Assembly (NCBI RefSeq): GCF_022678645.1
Contig: NZ_JALBWV010000018.1
Location: 62,001-126,000 of the forward strand
DNA length: 64,000 nucleotides
Source: Saccharopolyspora soli
Lineage (GTDB): Bacteria > Actinomycetota > Actinomycetes > Mycobacteriales > Pseudonocardiaceae
Direction of reading: 5' to 3'
The translations under genes and the position numbers were made by a program. Under the pieces are notes generated by a model, which worked only from the letters and a program-made list of their open reading frames with translations, ran no database searches and had not been told where the DNA came from. Numbering within the stretch: position 1 is the stretch's first letter; the number at the start of each line of letters is the position of its first letter. Below are positions 49,139 through 59,518 of this stretch, one piece after another.

Positions 49139-50782
49139 CTACCTCAGAAGTCGCGCACCAAGCTTCCAGAGCGGTCCGTCACCTCGACTCCAACGCGCCA
49201 CGCCGGGCAGCACGAATCGGTCTCGTGCCCCGTCCAGGATTCCACCGCACGGGTCGTCGACGGCGCCTGGATCGCGGTCGCCCTGGGCCTCCAGCGCGGT
49301 GCGGACCTTGTCCCGCGCGGGCCGCAGGACCTCCCGGACGACCAGCACGCACAGCGCGACCACCACCGCGTCCCGGATCACGACCGCGCCGAGGAACCAG
49401 CCTTCCGGCAGGCCCTTGTTGGCGGTGCCGAGGTAGTAGTACATCCGCGGCGCCCAAACCGCCGCGTCGACGATCATCCAGGCCAGCAGCACCCGCCAGC
49501 GCGGGAGAGCCAGCACCGCCAGCGGAACCAGCCACAGCGAGTACTGCGGGCTCCACACCTTGTTGGTCAGCAGGAACGCCGCCACCACCAGGAAGCACAG
49601 CGACGCCAGGCGCGGCCGGGTCGGTGCGGCCAGCGCCAACCACCCGATCGCCAAGCAGGCCAGCAGGAACAGGGCGAGGCTGACCGAGTTGAGCACCGTC
49701 GGCATGGCGCCGTCCGGCAGTGCGCCGTCGAAGCCCGCCCAGCCGGTGAAGTGCATCAGCACGTTGTACAGCGAGTCCGGGTCCGCCGGGCGCTCGTTGT
49801 TGAGCCGGAAGAACTCCCGCCAACCCGCCGGGTACAGCACGAGTATCGGCACGTTGACGACCAGCCAGGTCACCGCGGTGGCCAACACCGCGCGCATCGC
49901 ATCCGGCAGCTTCCCAGCCCGCCACGCCAACACCAGCAGCGGGCCGAGGAAGAACAGCGGGTAGAGCTTGGCCGCGCCGCCGAGCCCGATCAGCACCCCG
50001 GCCAGCACCGGTCTGCGCCGCGCCCACGCGAGCAGCCCGACCGTGCTGAAAGCCGCGGCCAGGACGTCGAAATTGGTGAAGGCGTGCACGAAGACCAGCG
50101 GTGACACGGCGGCCAGCGCGGCATCCCAGATCCGTCTGCGGCACAGCAGCACCAGCGCCCAGATCGTCACCAACCAGGCCGCGGCCAGCCAGAACGCCGT
50201 GATGTTGAAGTACAGCACGCTGGTGAGGCCGCCGGGCAGCCAGCCGTAGCTCGCCAACGTCGCCCAGCCGTCCGCGGCCCGCGCGTTGACCCACTGGAAC
50301 AGCCCGGTCAGCACCGGGTACTCCATGTACCGCACCTGCTGCCGCGGCGTGCCCTGGTTCTCGAACCACGGTGTCTTGTACGGGAAAGCGGTGTCCGGCG
50401 CGAGATCCCCCATGCCGTAGCGGGGAATGATGTCGGTGTAGCACATCGCGGTGTACTGCCGGTTGTTCCGCCAGTCCAGCTGCGGCCCGTTGCCGTTGTC
50501 GTAGGTGACCTGGCAGGGCGCCTTGAACAGCCAGGCGGCGGCCAGCACCACCACCGCGAACAGCAGGATCACCCGCAGCGGCGTCCAGAACCACTGCCGA
50601 CCGACCTGCGCGTGCCGCCCGAGCCGTCCGCCGAACGGGCGGCTGAGCCGCTGCGCGAGCGGCTCGGTCCAGGTCGGCGCGACGCGGTCGGTGGGGCCGA
50701 GCGAGTCGCTGTCCACCGCCGAGCTCGCGCGCTCACCAGGAGTTGGCGGTTCGGTACTGGCGGGCTCGGTCGAGGTGGACAC
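49139..50782 (-). CDS. GT87-type polyprenol-dependent glycosyltransferase (Rv0051-like)
   Basis: This is a 547-residue integral membrane protein with a polar N-terminal tail of about 65 residues and then about 10-12 helices. DLAPDTAFPYKTPWFENQGT and MEYPVLTGLFQWVN fall in the first periplasmic loop, the catalytic region of GT-C enzymes. GGAAKLYPLFFLGPLLVLAW is typical of GT87 (DUF2029) proteins. These transfer mannose or arabinose from a polyprenyl phosphate carrier to wall lipids or glycans. It lies beside a class A PBP, as Rv0051 lies beside ponA1 in M. tuberculosis, suggesting an envelope role. The acceptor is unknown. A strong hairpin separates it from the PBP gene. Confidence 0.9.
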   Translation of the reverse strand: MSTSTEPASTEPPTPGERASSAVDSDSLGPTDRVAPTWTEPLAQRLSRPFGGRLGRHAQVGRQWFWTPLRVILLFAVVVLAAAWLFKAPCQVTYDNGNGPQLDWRNNRQYTAMCYTDIIPRYGMGDLAPDTAFPYKTPWFENQGTPRQQVRYMEYPVLTGLFQWVNARAADGWATLASYGWLPGGLTSVLYFNITAFWLAAAWLVTIWALVLLCRRRIWDAALAAVSPLVFVHAFTNFDVLAAAFSTVGLLAWARRRPVLAGVLIGLGGAAKLYPLFFLGPLLVLAWRAGKLPDAMRAVLATAVTWLVVNVPILVLYPAGWREFFRLNNERPADPDSLYNVLMHFTGWAGFDGALPDGAMPTVLNSVSLALFLLACLAIGWLALAAPTRPRLASLCFLVVAAFLLTNKVWSPQYSLWLVPLAVLALPRWRVLLAWMIVDAAVWAPRMYYYLGTANKGLPEGWFLGAVVIRDAVVVALCVLVVREVLRPARDKVRTALEAQGDRDPGAVDDPCGGILDGARDRFVLPGVARWSRGDGPLWKLGARLLR

Positions 50783-50807
50783 GCCCGGATGTTACTTGGG
50801 CCGGACA

Positions 50808-50847
50808 CCGTGACGGGGCACCCGCCGCCGCGGGTGCCCCGTCACGG
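50808..50847 (-). terminator. Terminator of the class A PBP gene
   Basis: CCGTGACGGGGCACCCG (50808-50824) and its exact inverse (50831-50847) form a 17-bp stem with a 6-base loop. It lies 13 bases beyond the PBP stop codon and just before the GT87 gene. Confidence 0.88.
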
Positions 50848-50860
50848 TTCGGGTCGGTGC

Positions 50861-53800
50861 TCAGCCGGAGTACCTGTCGCGGGTCGGCGCCACGTTCGCC
50901 GGACCACCGTTGGAATCACCGGTGCCGTTGCCGTTCTCATCGGTCGGGCAGGGCGGCTCGAAGAAGCCGCCGCAGTCCTGGCCCGGCCGCGGCCGTCGGC
51001 TGCTCGTCTCCTCCGGATTGTCGGACTCGCTGGCCTCCGACGTCGGCGGCATCGTGGTGGTGGGCGGCATGGTAGTGGATGGCGGTGGCGGCGGGACGTC
51101 GTCGAACTGACCGATCTTCTCGCCGGTTGGCAACTGCTCCACCTTCTTGCCCTGCAGGTAGGAGTTCATGAACCGCTGCCAGACCTTGCCGGGCAGGGAA
51201 CCGCCGTAGAAGCTCTGGCCGGTGCTGTCCTCCAGCGGCTTCGGACCGCCGTCGTCGTTGAGCATGGCCACCGCCGTGGAGATCTGCGGAGTCGCGCCGA
51301 TCGTCCACGCGTTCTTGTTCTTCGTGGTGGAACCCCACTGGTGGGTACCGGTCTTGGTCACCACCGGCCGGTTACCGGCCAATCCGATGTTCGAGTGCTT
51401 GGCCACGTCCAACAGCGTTTGCTGGGTGTTGTAGGCGATGTCCTTGCTCGTCGGCTCGTCGCCGAAGGCCGGGGTCGGTTTTTCGATCCCGAGATCCGCC
51501 GGGCCCGACTCCGGGCTGACGGCCGATTCCACGAAGTGCGCCGGAACTCGCTTGCCCCCGTTGACGAACGTCGCGTACGCGCTGGCCATGTCGGCCGGGT
51601 ACACCGGGTACATGCCCAGCGCGATACCGGCCTCGACGGCACCGCCTGGGCTCTCCAGCTTCGTCGAATCCGAGATGCCCGCGTCGTGCGCGACCTCGGC
51701 GACCTTCGGCGGCCCGACCTGGGCGGCCAGGTTGACGAACACGGTGTTGACCGACTTGGTCATCGCTTCGCGCACACCGCAGTGCGTCGGCACGTCGCAT
51801 TTCACGCCAGGCGAGTTGTCGAACGGGGTACCGGCGATCACCTGGTTCCCGCTGCCGTCGTAGAACTCGCCGATCCCCTTGCCCTCTTCGAGACCTGCGG
51901 TCACCACGAACGGCTTGAACGACGAGCCTGGTTCCTGCGGCGTGCTGGCCCAGTCGAGGTCACCGATCTGAGCCTTGGATCCGTAGTACGCCTGGACCCC
52001 ACCCGTTTCCGGATCGACCGCGACCAGCGAGGTGCGCAGCGTTCCCGGTTCCTCGTCCATCACCGCGTGGACGGCGTCCTCGGCCTTCTGCTGGGCGTCG
52101 GGATCGATGGTGGTCTTGATCGTGTAACCACCGCGGGACAGTTCGCTTTCGGGCAGGCCCTTGGCTTCCAGTTCCTTCTTGACGGCCTCCCAGACAGCGT
52201 CCTGCTCGGCGGTGAGCCTGCTGTTGGTCTTCCACTCCGAGCGGGGCCGGGTCTCCGGCAGCGTCATGGTCGCCCGTTCGCCCGGCTGCAGGAGGCTGTT
52301 CTGATCCATCTGCCCGACGACGTATTCCCAGCGCTTCTTGCCCTTCTCCGGGTTCTGGCCGGGGTCGTTGCCGCCGTAGGGGCTCTGCACCACGCCCGCC
52401 AGCACAGCCGCCTCGGCGGAGTTGAGTTCGCTCGGCTTCTTGTTGAAGTACGCCCGCGCCCCGGCGACGATGCCGTTCGCGCCGCGCCCGTAGTCGGCGG
52501 TGTTCATGTAGGAGAGCAGGATGTTGTCCTTGCTCTCGTTGTTCGTCAGCTTGAACGCGAGGACGACTTCCTTGATCTTGCGGACGTAGGTCGGGTCCGA
52601 CTTCAGGCCCTGGTCCAGCTTGATGAACTGCTGGGTGATCGTGGAGCCGCCACCGACGCCGGAACCGCTCAACAGGTAGTAGCCAGACCGCACGATGCCC
52701 ATGAAGTCGAAGCCGGGGTTGCTGTAGAAGGTGGCGTCCTCGGCCGCGATGGTGGCGTTGCGCATCGGCACCGACACCTCGTCGATGTTGTGCAGGACTT
52801 CCCGCGAGCCTTCCGGATCGATGCGCCCGAGCGGGGCGCCGTTGGAGTACTGCAACTCGATCGGCCGAGTCGCGTTCATCACCTGCGCCTCGTTCGGCGG
52901 GTCCCAGGCGATGTAGCCGTAGATGAACACCGCAGCGGGCACCAGGACCATCAGCGCTGCGGCGACGTAGCAGGTCCGCCGAACCCGCCGCCAGATCAGG
53001 CTGCGCTTGGCTTGGGCGGCGCTCATCTCGTCGTCCGGGTCCGAGAAGTCGTCCGGCGGACCGAAATCGTCGAAGTCGTCGTTGCGGTTGTCGCCATCGC
53101 GATCATTCCCGTAGGGATCGTCGCCGTATCCGTCGTAGGGGTCGTCGTCGGAATCGTCATCGGCGTAGTAGTTGTAGGTCCCCTGCTCCTGGTGCGTGAG
53201 CAACTGCGGCTCACGGCCTCCGCCCGCGCTCATCGCAGCGCCTGCGGCACCGGCGGCTGCGCCACCGGCTGCGCCCGCAGCACCACCAGCGGCGCCTGCG
53301 GCGGCACCGGCCGCGCCTCCGGCGGCTCCGGCGATCCCGGCGCCTGCGGCTGCTCCGGCGATCCCGCCTGCGGCGGCAGCAGCGGCTGCGCCGCCCGCCC
53401 GGCGTCGATCGCTGTCGCGATTCTCCGCGGGGGTCTGCGGGATGTTCTGCGTCGGCTGCTCGCTGCGCGGCGGCTGCGGTGGACGTCCGGGCGGCGGTGG
53501 CGGCGGCTGCGGCACCTGCCGGGTCTGCTGCGCGCCTGGCGGTGGCGGCGGTGGTCCCTGCCGCCCCGCGTTCGGCGGCGGGGGAGGCGGCGGCGCTGCG
53601 GAGAACGCGGTGGGCGGGTCGACCTGGCGCCCACCGTTCGCGGGCTCGCCGGAGTCGCCGCTGAGCCGCTTGCCCAGCACCGAGTCGTCATCGTCGTCGT
53701 CATCGAACGACGGGCTCCACGCGCCGGTCTGCTCCTGCGGCGGCTCCGCCTCCGGCCACTGCATGCCCTTGCCGGGCGGCGGCACCGGGGCGTTCTGCTG

Positions 53801-54070
53801 CGTGTCCAGCGCACCGGGGTCCCCACCCGGCCACTGCGGGCCGGGGGGCGCCGGTCGCTGCGGGGGGCCGCTGGGTCGCGGTTCCTCGCTGGGCCACGCC
53901 GGTCCGCCCGCACCGGGCGGGCCAGGCACCGGACGCTGCGGTGGCCGCGCCGGATCACCGGGACGAGGTGGTCCCGGTCGCTGCGGCGGGGGTGGTGGGG
54001 TGCCTCGACCGTCGGGGTGCGGATGCCTTGAGTGGCGGCCTAGGGAGTGGTCGTCACGCTCGTCGTTCAC
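50861..54070 (-). CDS. ponA: Class A penicillin-binding protein (bifunctional transglycosylase/transpeptidase)
   Basis: This 1069-residue enzyme polymerises and crosslinks peptidoglycan at the outer membrane face. GTG 54070 follows GGAGG. The first 360 residues are cytoplasmic: a Pro-rich part, a Gly/Ala-rich part near 230-290 and an Asp-rich part near 300-345. One helix follows near 363-385 (TCYVAAALMVLVPAAVFIYG). The transglycosylase domain has AAEDATFYSNPGFD and GGGSTITQQFIK. The transpeptidase has the active Ser in PGSSFKPFVV (about 715), SVNTVF and TKTGTHQWG (about 905). The tail is Pro/Thr/Ser-rich. Its place next to DUF5318, PadR and ino1 genes matches mycobacterial ponA1. Confidence 0.96.
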   Translation of the reverse strand: MNDERDDHSLGRHSRHPHPDGRGTPPPPPQRPGPPRPGDPARPPQRPVPGPPGAGGPAWPSEEPRPSGPPQRPAPPGPQWPGGDPGALDTQQNAPVPPPGKGMQWPEAEPPQEQTGAWSPSFDDDDDDDSVLGKRLSGDSGEPANGGRQVDPPTAFSAAPPPPPPPNAGRQGPPPPPPGAQQTRQVPQPPPPPPGRPPQPPRSEQPTQNIPQTPAENRDSDRRRAGGAAAAAAAGGIAGAAAGAGIAGAAGGAAGAAAGAAGGAAGAAGGAAAGAAGAAMSAGGGREPQLLTHQEQGTYNYYADDDSDDDPYDGYGDDPYGNDRDGDNRNDDFDDFGPPDDFSDPDDEMSAAQAKRSLIWRRVRRTCYVAAALMVLVPAAVFIYGYIAWDPPNEAQVMNATRPIELQYSNGAPLGRIDPEGSREVLHNIDEVSVPMRNATIAAEDATFYSNPGFDFMGIVRSGYYLLSGSGVGGGSTITQQFIKLDQGLKSDPTYVRKIKEVVLAFKLTNNESKDNILLSYMNTADYGRGANGIVAGARAYFNKKPSELNSAEAAVLAGVVQSPYGGNDPGQNPEKGKKRWEYVVGQMDQNSLLQPGERATMTLPETRPRSEWKTNSRLTAEQDAVWEAVKKELEAKGLPESELSRGGYTIKTTIDPDAQQKAEDAVHAVMDEEPGTLRTSLVAVDPETGGVQAYYGSKAQIGDLDWASTPQEPGSSFKPFVVTAGLEEGKGIGEFYDGSGNQVIAGTPFDNSPGVKCDVPTHCGVREAMTKSVNTVFVNLAAQVGPPKVAEVAHDAGISDSTKLESPGGAVEAGIALGMYPVYPADMASAYATFVNGGKRVPAHFVESAVSPESGPADLGIEKPTPAFGDEPTSKDIAYNTQQTLLDVAKHSNIGLAGNRPVVTKTGTHQWGSTTKNKNAWTIGATPQISTAVAMLNDDGGPKPLEDSTGQSFYGGSLPGKVWQRFMNSYLQGKKVEQLPTGEKIGQFDDVPPPPPSTTMPPTTTMPPTSEASESDNPEETSSRRPRPGQDCGGFFEPPCPTDENGNGTGDSNGGPANVAPTRDRYSG

Positions 54071-54174
54071 GAGTGGGCCTCCAGGGCAGGCGTCCTGGGA
54101 CGCCCTGTGATGCGTTCACGTCGGGGATGCGCCGCACCGGGCGCGCGTGGTCGTGTTGGGGGCACGACCGAATT

Positions 54175-54585
54175 TCACTCCGCGGCAGTCTTGCGCCGGG
54201 ATCGGCTGTCGTTCAACCCACCGGTTCCCAGAACGTACGACTGCACCAGGTGGTTCCAGTTACATGTGCGGCATACCTCTACGACGTAGACGTTGAACTC
54301 CTCGAACATGGTTGCCATCCGGTCGAGTTCCTCGGGTGCCCGCGCCGATCCGGACGCGTGCTTGAGGGCATCGCCGAAGACCCAGGAGACCAGGGTCAAC
54401 GGTTCCTTCCGGCACACCGGGCAGGTCACCCCGCTCGGCTGACCATGGAATTTCGCCGCCCGCAGCAGGTACGGATCGGCGTCGCAGACCTCCATCACCC
54501 CGACCCGGCCAGCGTGGACTTGCGCGAGCAGCGCTCGGCGCTGCAACGCGTAGTCGACCACTTGCCGTTGGGTCCGCACGACCAC
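54175..54585 (-). CDS. DUF5318 protein (Rv0049-like)
   Basis: This is a 136-residue protein with two Cys pairs, CPVC and CRTC, about 50 residues apart, which probably form one zinc site. Family blocks seen are VDYALQRRALLAQVHAGRVG, LRAAKFHGQPSGVTCPVC and TCNWNHLVQSYVLGTGG. It is conserved next to ponA1 in mycobacteria (Rv0049). The function is not known. It starts upstream of the PBP gene on the same strand, 104 bases apart, so it may be cotranscribed with it, and is divergent from PadR. Confidence 0.9.
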   Translation of the reverse strand: MVVRTQRQVVDYALQRRALLAQVHAGRVGVMEVCDADPYLLRAAKFHGQPSGVTCPVCRKEPLTLVSWVFGDALKHASGSARAPEELDRMATMFEEFNVYVVEVCRTCNWNHLVQSYVLGTGGLNDSRSRRKTAAE

Positions 54586-54696
54586 AGGGTACGTGTCGAC
54601 TACGACTCCTCCATGCGCCGTTCAGGGCAGGCCCCGCCAACGCCCCGCCACCAGCAGTGACGATGGCCACCTCTGGCACCGCTCGATCGTGTTTTT

Positions 54697-54716
54697 CGAT
54701 ATATCGGCGCGATATA
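54697..54716. promoter_or_regulatory. PadR operator candidate
   Basis: TATATCG-GCG-CGATATA (54700-54716) is a perfect palindrome. The overlapping CGATATATCG (54697-54706) is another. The site is A/T-rich in a GC-rich genome and lies between DUF5318 and the PadR gene, 67 bases before its start. That is the usual form of a PadR operator. Confidence 0.65.
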
Positions 54717-54782
54717 ATCCGGCCGGTGGCCTGCGGTGCTCGCGCGCAGCGCCGCCGCTGAAATCGGGCCGAGGAGGTGCGG

Positions 54783-55373
54783 ATGCTCGAACTCGCCGTG
54801 CTCGGGCTCCTGCACGAGGCCCCGATGCACGGCTATGAGCTGCGGAAACGGTTGCACGACACGCTCGGCGCCTTCCGCGCACTGTCCTGCGGAACTTTGT
54901 ACCCGACGTTGCGCAGGCTGCTGCGCGCCGGGTTGATCGAGGAGGAGCCCGACGCGCCCGGCTCGCGCGGGTGGGGCCGTCGAGCGCGCCGCGTGTATCG
55001 GATCACAGCCGCCGGGGAACACCGGTTCGCCGACCTGGTCGGCGACTGCGGACCGCAGTCCTGCGACGACAACGCCTTCGGCGTGCACATGCTGTTCTTC
55101 TCCCGCACCCCGGCCGAGGTCCGGCTGCGGATCCTGGAAGGACGTCGACGCCGCGTCGAGGAGCGCCGGGACGACTTGCGAAGCGCACTGGCGCGCTCCA
55201 CGGACCGGTTCGACCGCTACACCCGGGAACTGCACCGGCTCCGGCTGGACCACAGCGAGCACGAGGTTCGCTGGCTGGACCAAATCATCGAACACGAACG
55301 CGCCGAGCAAGCGGCTGCGGCGCCTGGCCGATCCAACGTCGGTGGGCAAGAACTGCAAGGACACGACAGATGA
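54783..55373 (+). CDS. PadR-family regulator (Rv0047c-like)
   Basis: This 196-residue protein starts at ATG 54783 after GAGGAGG. The N-terminal winged helix is typical: [20 protein letters not shown], then [20 protein letters not shown] and [15 protein letters not shown]. The C-terminal half is helical (Vir_act_alpha_C type), with many Arg and Glu, and mediates dimerisation. It lies directly upstream of ino1, as in M. tuberculosis (Rv0047c-Rv0046c), and probably represses itself, perhaps together with ino1. The effector is unknown. Its stop codon is followed by the ino1 ribosome site. Confidence 0.93.
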   Translation: MLELAVLGLLHEAPMHGYELRKRLHDTLGAFRALSCGTLYPTLRRLLRAGLIEEEPDAPGSRGWGRRARRVYRITAAGEHRFADLVGDCGPQSCDDNAFGVHMLFFSRTPAEVRLRILEGRRRRVEERRDDLRSALARSTDRFDRYTRELHRLRLDHSEHEVRWLDQIIEHERAEQAAAAPGRSNVGGQELQGHDR

Positions 55374-55393
55374 GCAAGAAGGAGGGCCCTGCC

Positions 55394-56491
55394 ATGGGCG
55401 GAGATCGTCCCGATCGAGCGGTGCGAGTGGCGATCGTCGGTGTCGGGAACTGCGCGGCTTCGCTGGTGCAGGGCGTCCAGTACTACGCCGATGCGGACCC
55501 GGACACCCGGGTACCGGGTCTGATGCACGTCCTATTCGGCGACTACCACGTGCGCGATGTGAAGTTCGTCGCGGCGTTCGACGTGGACGCCAAGAAGGTC
55601 GGGCGTGATCTGTCCGAGGCGATCGTGGCCAGCGAGAACAACACCATCAAGATCGCCGACGTGCCACCGTTGGGCGTGACGGTGCAGCGCGGTCACACCT
55701 ACGACGGACTGGGGCAGTTCTACCGGGAGACCATCGAGGAGTCCGACGACCAGCCGGTGGACGTCGTGCGGGCGCTCATCGACGCCGAGGTCGACGTCCT
55801 GGTGTCGTATCTGCCGGTGGGCTCGGAGGAGGCAGACAAGTTCTACGCGCAGCGCGCGCTGGATGCCGGGGTGGCGTTCGTCAACGCGCTGCCGGTGTTC
55901 ATCGCCTCCGACCCGGAGTGGGCGCAGAAGTTCACCGACGCCGGGGTGCCGATCGTCGGTGACGACATCAAGTCGCAGGTCGGCGCGACCATCACGCACC
56001 GGGTGCTGGCCAAGCTGTTCGAGGACCGCGGGGTGCACCTGGACCGCACCATGCAGCTCAACGTCGGCGGCAACATGGACTTCCTGAACATGAAGGAGCT
56101 GCGGCGGCTGGAGTCGAAGAAGACCTCCAAGACGCAGTCGGTGACCTCGCAGGTGGACCGCGATCTCGGCAGGCGCAACGTGCACATCGGGCCGTCGGAC
56201 TACGTGCCGTGGCTGGATGACCGCAAGTGGGCCTACATCCGCCTGGAAGGCCGCGCGTTCGGCGACGTGCCGTTGAACCTGGAGTACAAGCTGGAGGTGT
56301 GGGACTCGCCGAACTCGGCGGGGATCATCATCGACGCGATCCGGGCGGCCAAGATCGCCAAGGACCGCGGCATCGGCGGGCCGATCCTGTCCGCTTCCTC
56401 CTACTTCATGAAATCGCCGCCCCAGCAGTACTCCGACTCGGCCGCGTACCAGGCAGTCGAGGACTTCATCGCAGGCAAGCTCGACCGCTGA
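55394..56491 (+). CDS. ino1: Inositol-1-phosphate (myo-inositol-3-phosphate) synthase
   Basis: This 365-residue enzyme converts glucose 6-phosphate to inositol 3-phosphate with internal NAD oxidation and reduction. Inositol is needed for phosphatidylinositol, its mannosides and mycothiol. The NAD-binding start [13 protein letters not shown] (13-25) and the highly conserved [43 protein letters not shown] and [14 protein letters not shown] are nearly as in M. tuberculosis Ino1 (Rv0046c, 367 residues). ATG 55394 is chosen because AAGGAGGG lies 9 bases upstream; the ATG at 55371 overlaps the PadR stop. A strong hairpin follows. Confidence 0.97.
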   Translation: MGGDRPDRAVRVAIVGVGNCAASLVQGVQYYADADPDTRVPGLMHVLFGDYHVRDVKFVAAFDVDAKKVGRDLSEAIVASENNTIKIADVPPLGVTVQRGHTYDGLGQFYRETIEESDDQPVDVVRALIDAEVDVLVSYLPVGSEEADKFYAQRALDAGVAFVNALPVFIASDPEWAQKFTDAGVPIVGDDIKSQVGATITHRVLAKLFEDRGVHLDRTMQLNVGGNMDFLNMKELRRLESKKTSKTQSVTSQVDRDLGRRNVHIGPSDYVPWLDDRKWAYIRLEGRAFGDVPLNLEYKLEVWDSPNSAGIIIDAIRAAKIAKDRGIGGPILSASSYFMKSPPQQYSDSAAYQAVEDFIAGKLDR

Positions 56492-56501
56492 ACGCCGCAA
56501 G

Positions 56502-56539
56502 ACGAAGAGGCACCCGCGTCCGCGCGGGTGCCTCTTCGT
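56502..56539 (+). terminator. Terminator of ino1
   Basis: ACGAAGAGGCACCCGCG (56502-56518) and CGCGGGTGCCTCTTCGT (56523-56539) form a perfect 17-bp stem with a 4-base loop, 10 bases after the stop codon. Confidence 0.9.
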
Positions 56540-56705
56540 GACTGACATCACAAATAATCCTCGGGTTACGGGTCGAGACCGTGCTCCGCACTCCGACGTC
56601 CCCCTCGAACGGTGCCCCGACAGGCCTGATCACCACCGTTGGTCGGTGACATCCGCGGCTTTTTCGCGGCGCTGCGGTCATACCGTGCAGGCGAACGGAG
56701 TCGAG

Positions 56706-57097
56706 ATGAAGTACTTGATCCTGATCTACAGCAACCCGCGGAACTGGGGTCACCCCACGTTCGCCCGGACGTCGGAGTTCTTGGCGGCGTCGCCGGACGA
56801 GCGTGCCGAGCTGACCGCGCAGTTCGAGACGCTGCTGGCGGAGATCGCCGAGTCCGGGGAGCTGGTCGAGGGCACCCCGCTGGCCGACCCGGTCAACACC
56901 AGGACCGTCCGGGTGCGCGATGGCGTTCCGGTGGTCGTGGACGGGCCGTTCGTCGAGACCAAGGAGCACTTGGCCGGGTACTTCGTGGTCGACTGCGACA
57001 GCCTGGAACGGGCGATCGGGATCGCGGCGCGCTTCCCCGACGCCCGGTTCGGGGCGGTCGAAGTCCGCCCGATCATGGAAGTGGGCCAACCAGCGGA

Positions 57098-57101
<4 letters not shown>
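56706..57101 (+). CDS. YCII/DGPF-family protein paired with an ECF sigma factor
   Basis: This 131-residue ferredoxin-like fold protein starts at ATG 56706 after GGAG. MKYLILIYSNPRNWG is the usual opening, and VVVDGPFVETKEHLAGYFVV holds the DGPF motif; FGAVEVRPIMEV closes the fold. DGPF proteins are the standard partners of ECF42 sigma factors, but their own activity is unknown. The stop codon overlaps the GTG of the sigma gene, so the two are cotranslated. Confidence 0.93.
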
Positions 57102-58336
<1,235 letters not shown>

Positions 58337-58381
58337 GAACTGCTTCAGGGGCGCGATCGTCCACCGGAAAAACGGCGGCTG

Positions 58382-58396
58382 GACGGGAAACCCGTC
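58382..58396. terminator. Small hairpin between convergent sigma and GGDEF genes
   Basis: GACGGG-AAA-CCCGTC forms a perfect 6-bp stem overlapping the end of the GGDEF gene stop codon. It is a weak terminator candidate for both convergent genes. Confidence 0.4.
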
Positions 58397-59247
58397 TAGT
58401 GCTGGAGTTGTTGCTCTGCGCGGGCGAGAACGGAATGCACCGAGGCTTGGCCGTCGGTGGTGACCCAGGAGACCCGCAGTCCGGGACGAACGCGCTTGCG
58501 GCCGATGCGCACCGGCCAGCCCGCCACTCCGCGCGCCTGCTCGGCGATCTCCTCGCCGGTGCCGCTGGGGTGCTCGGCGACCACCGCGAACTCGTCGCCG
58601 CCGTAGCGGGCCACGGTGTGCTCGTCGCTGAGCCCTTCCCGCAGCCGACTGGCCAGCGTGGTCAGCAGATCGTCGCCGCGCTCGAAGCCGTGCTCGGTGT
58701 TGAACTCGGCGAGCCGCTGCACGTCGACGAGCACCAGGGTGGACAGCGTGCCGCGGCTGCGGGCGCGCACCAGGGACTGTTCGAGCCGGTCCAGCAGGAG
58801 GACGCGGCCGGGCAGTCCGGTCAGCGGGTCGAGCAGGCCGCGGCTGTGCGGGACGTCGGTGTGCACCGACTGCAGCAGGATCAGCACCCGGCTGCGGCCC
58901 TGCACCTGCACCGGGTGGTAGTCCGCCCAGATGCGGCTGCGCGGTTGCCCGCAGCGGACGATCACCATCGGCATGGACAGCGGCGAACCAGCCCGCAGCA
59001 CCTGACCGGCCAGCTCGGCCCAGTCCGGCATCGCGGCGCCGGTGTCGTCGCGCACCTGCCAACCGGTGGGCCGGGCACCGGTGAGCAGATCGGCCTTGGC
59101 CAACTGCATCAACTCGGCGGCGACGTCGTTGGTGGCCAGCACCTGACCGCGTTCGTCGGTCAACAGCACGCCCACGGTCAACCCGCTGATGAGGTCGTCC
59201 CAGACCGGCGTCAGCTGAGTCGGTCCGGTCACCTCCAGGACACTCAT
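58396..59247 (-). CDS. PAS-GGDEF diguanylate cyclase
   Basis: This 283-residue cytoplasmic protein has an N-terminal PAS-like sensor (about 12-125: DDLISGLTVGVLLTDERGQV, ATNDVAAELM). The GGDEF domain follows from about 138 (LLDPLTGLPGRVLLLDRLEQ). GGDEF itself is intact at 216-220 (ARYGGDEFAVV) and the metal-binding Asp175 lies in LVDVQRL, so synthesis of cyclic di-GMP is likely. The inhibitory RxxD site is absent: residues 207-210 read SDEH. It starts at ATG 59247 behind a G-rich ribosome site. No EAL domain or effector gene is nearby. Confidence 0.9.
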   Translation of the reverse strand: MSVLEVTGPTQLTPVWDDLISGLTVGVLLTDERGQVLATNDVAAELMQLAKADLLTGARPTGWQVRDDTGAAMPDWAELAGQVLRAGSPLSMPMVIVRCGQPRSRIWADYHPVQVQGRSRVLILLQSVHTDVPHSRGLLDPLTGLPGRVLLLDRLEQSLVRARSRGTLSTLVLVDVQRLAEFNTEHGFERGDDLLTTLASRLREGLSDEHTVARYGGDEFAVVAEHPSGTGEEIAEQARGVAGWPVRIGRKRVRPGLRVSWVTTDGQASVHSVLARAEQQLQH

Positions 59248-59518
59248 TTGGCCCCCTCCCCTCCCACCAAACGGAGCAGTCCGTTCGAGCCTCCCCTCCA
59301 GGCAGGCCCGAATTCAAGGGTCCTGCGACCACCCGTAACGGTGGTATTCACGCAGCGCACATAACGGTGTGTCAGGTGCTCATGAGGGGCGTGCGCGCCG
59401 TCACCTCTCCGGGGCGCGACTTGGTGGTTCGAGGAGGTGAAACCTCGCCCAGTGGCTCAGGTCGCGAAACCGACCTGTTGCGGTCCCGCGCGGGGATCGG
59501 ATCTCTACTCTGGTCGGG

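Noticed and set aside
50612..54031. An 1139-codon open frame on the plus strand opposite the PBP gene
   Set aside because: The minus-strand frame encodes an unmistakable class A PBP with ribosome site and all motifs. The plus frame has no recognisable domain and Arg/Gly/Val-biased content.
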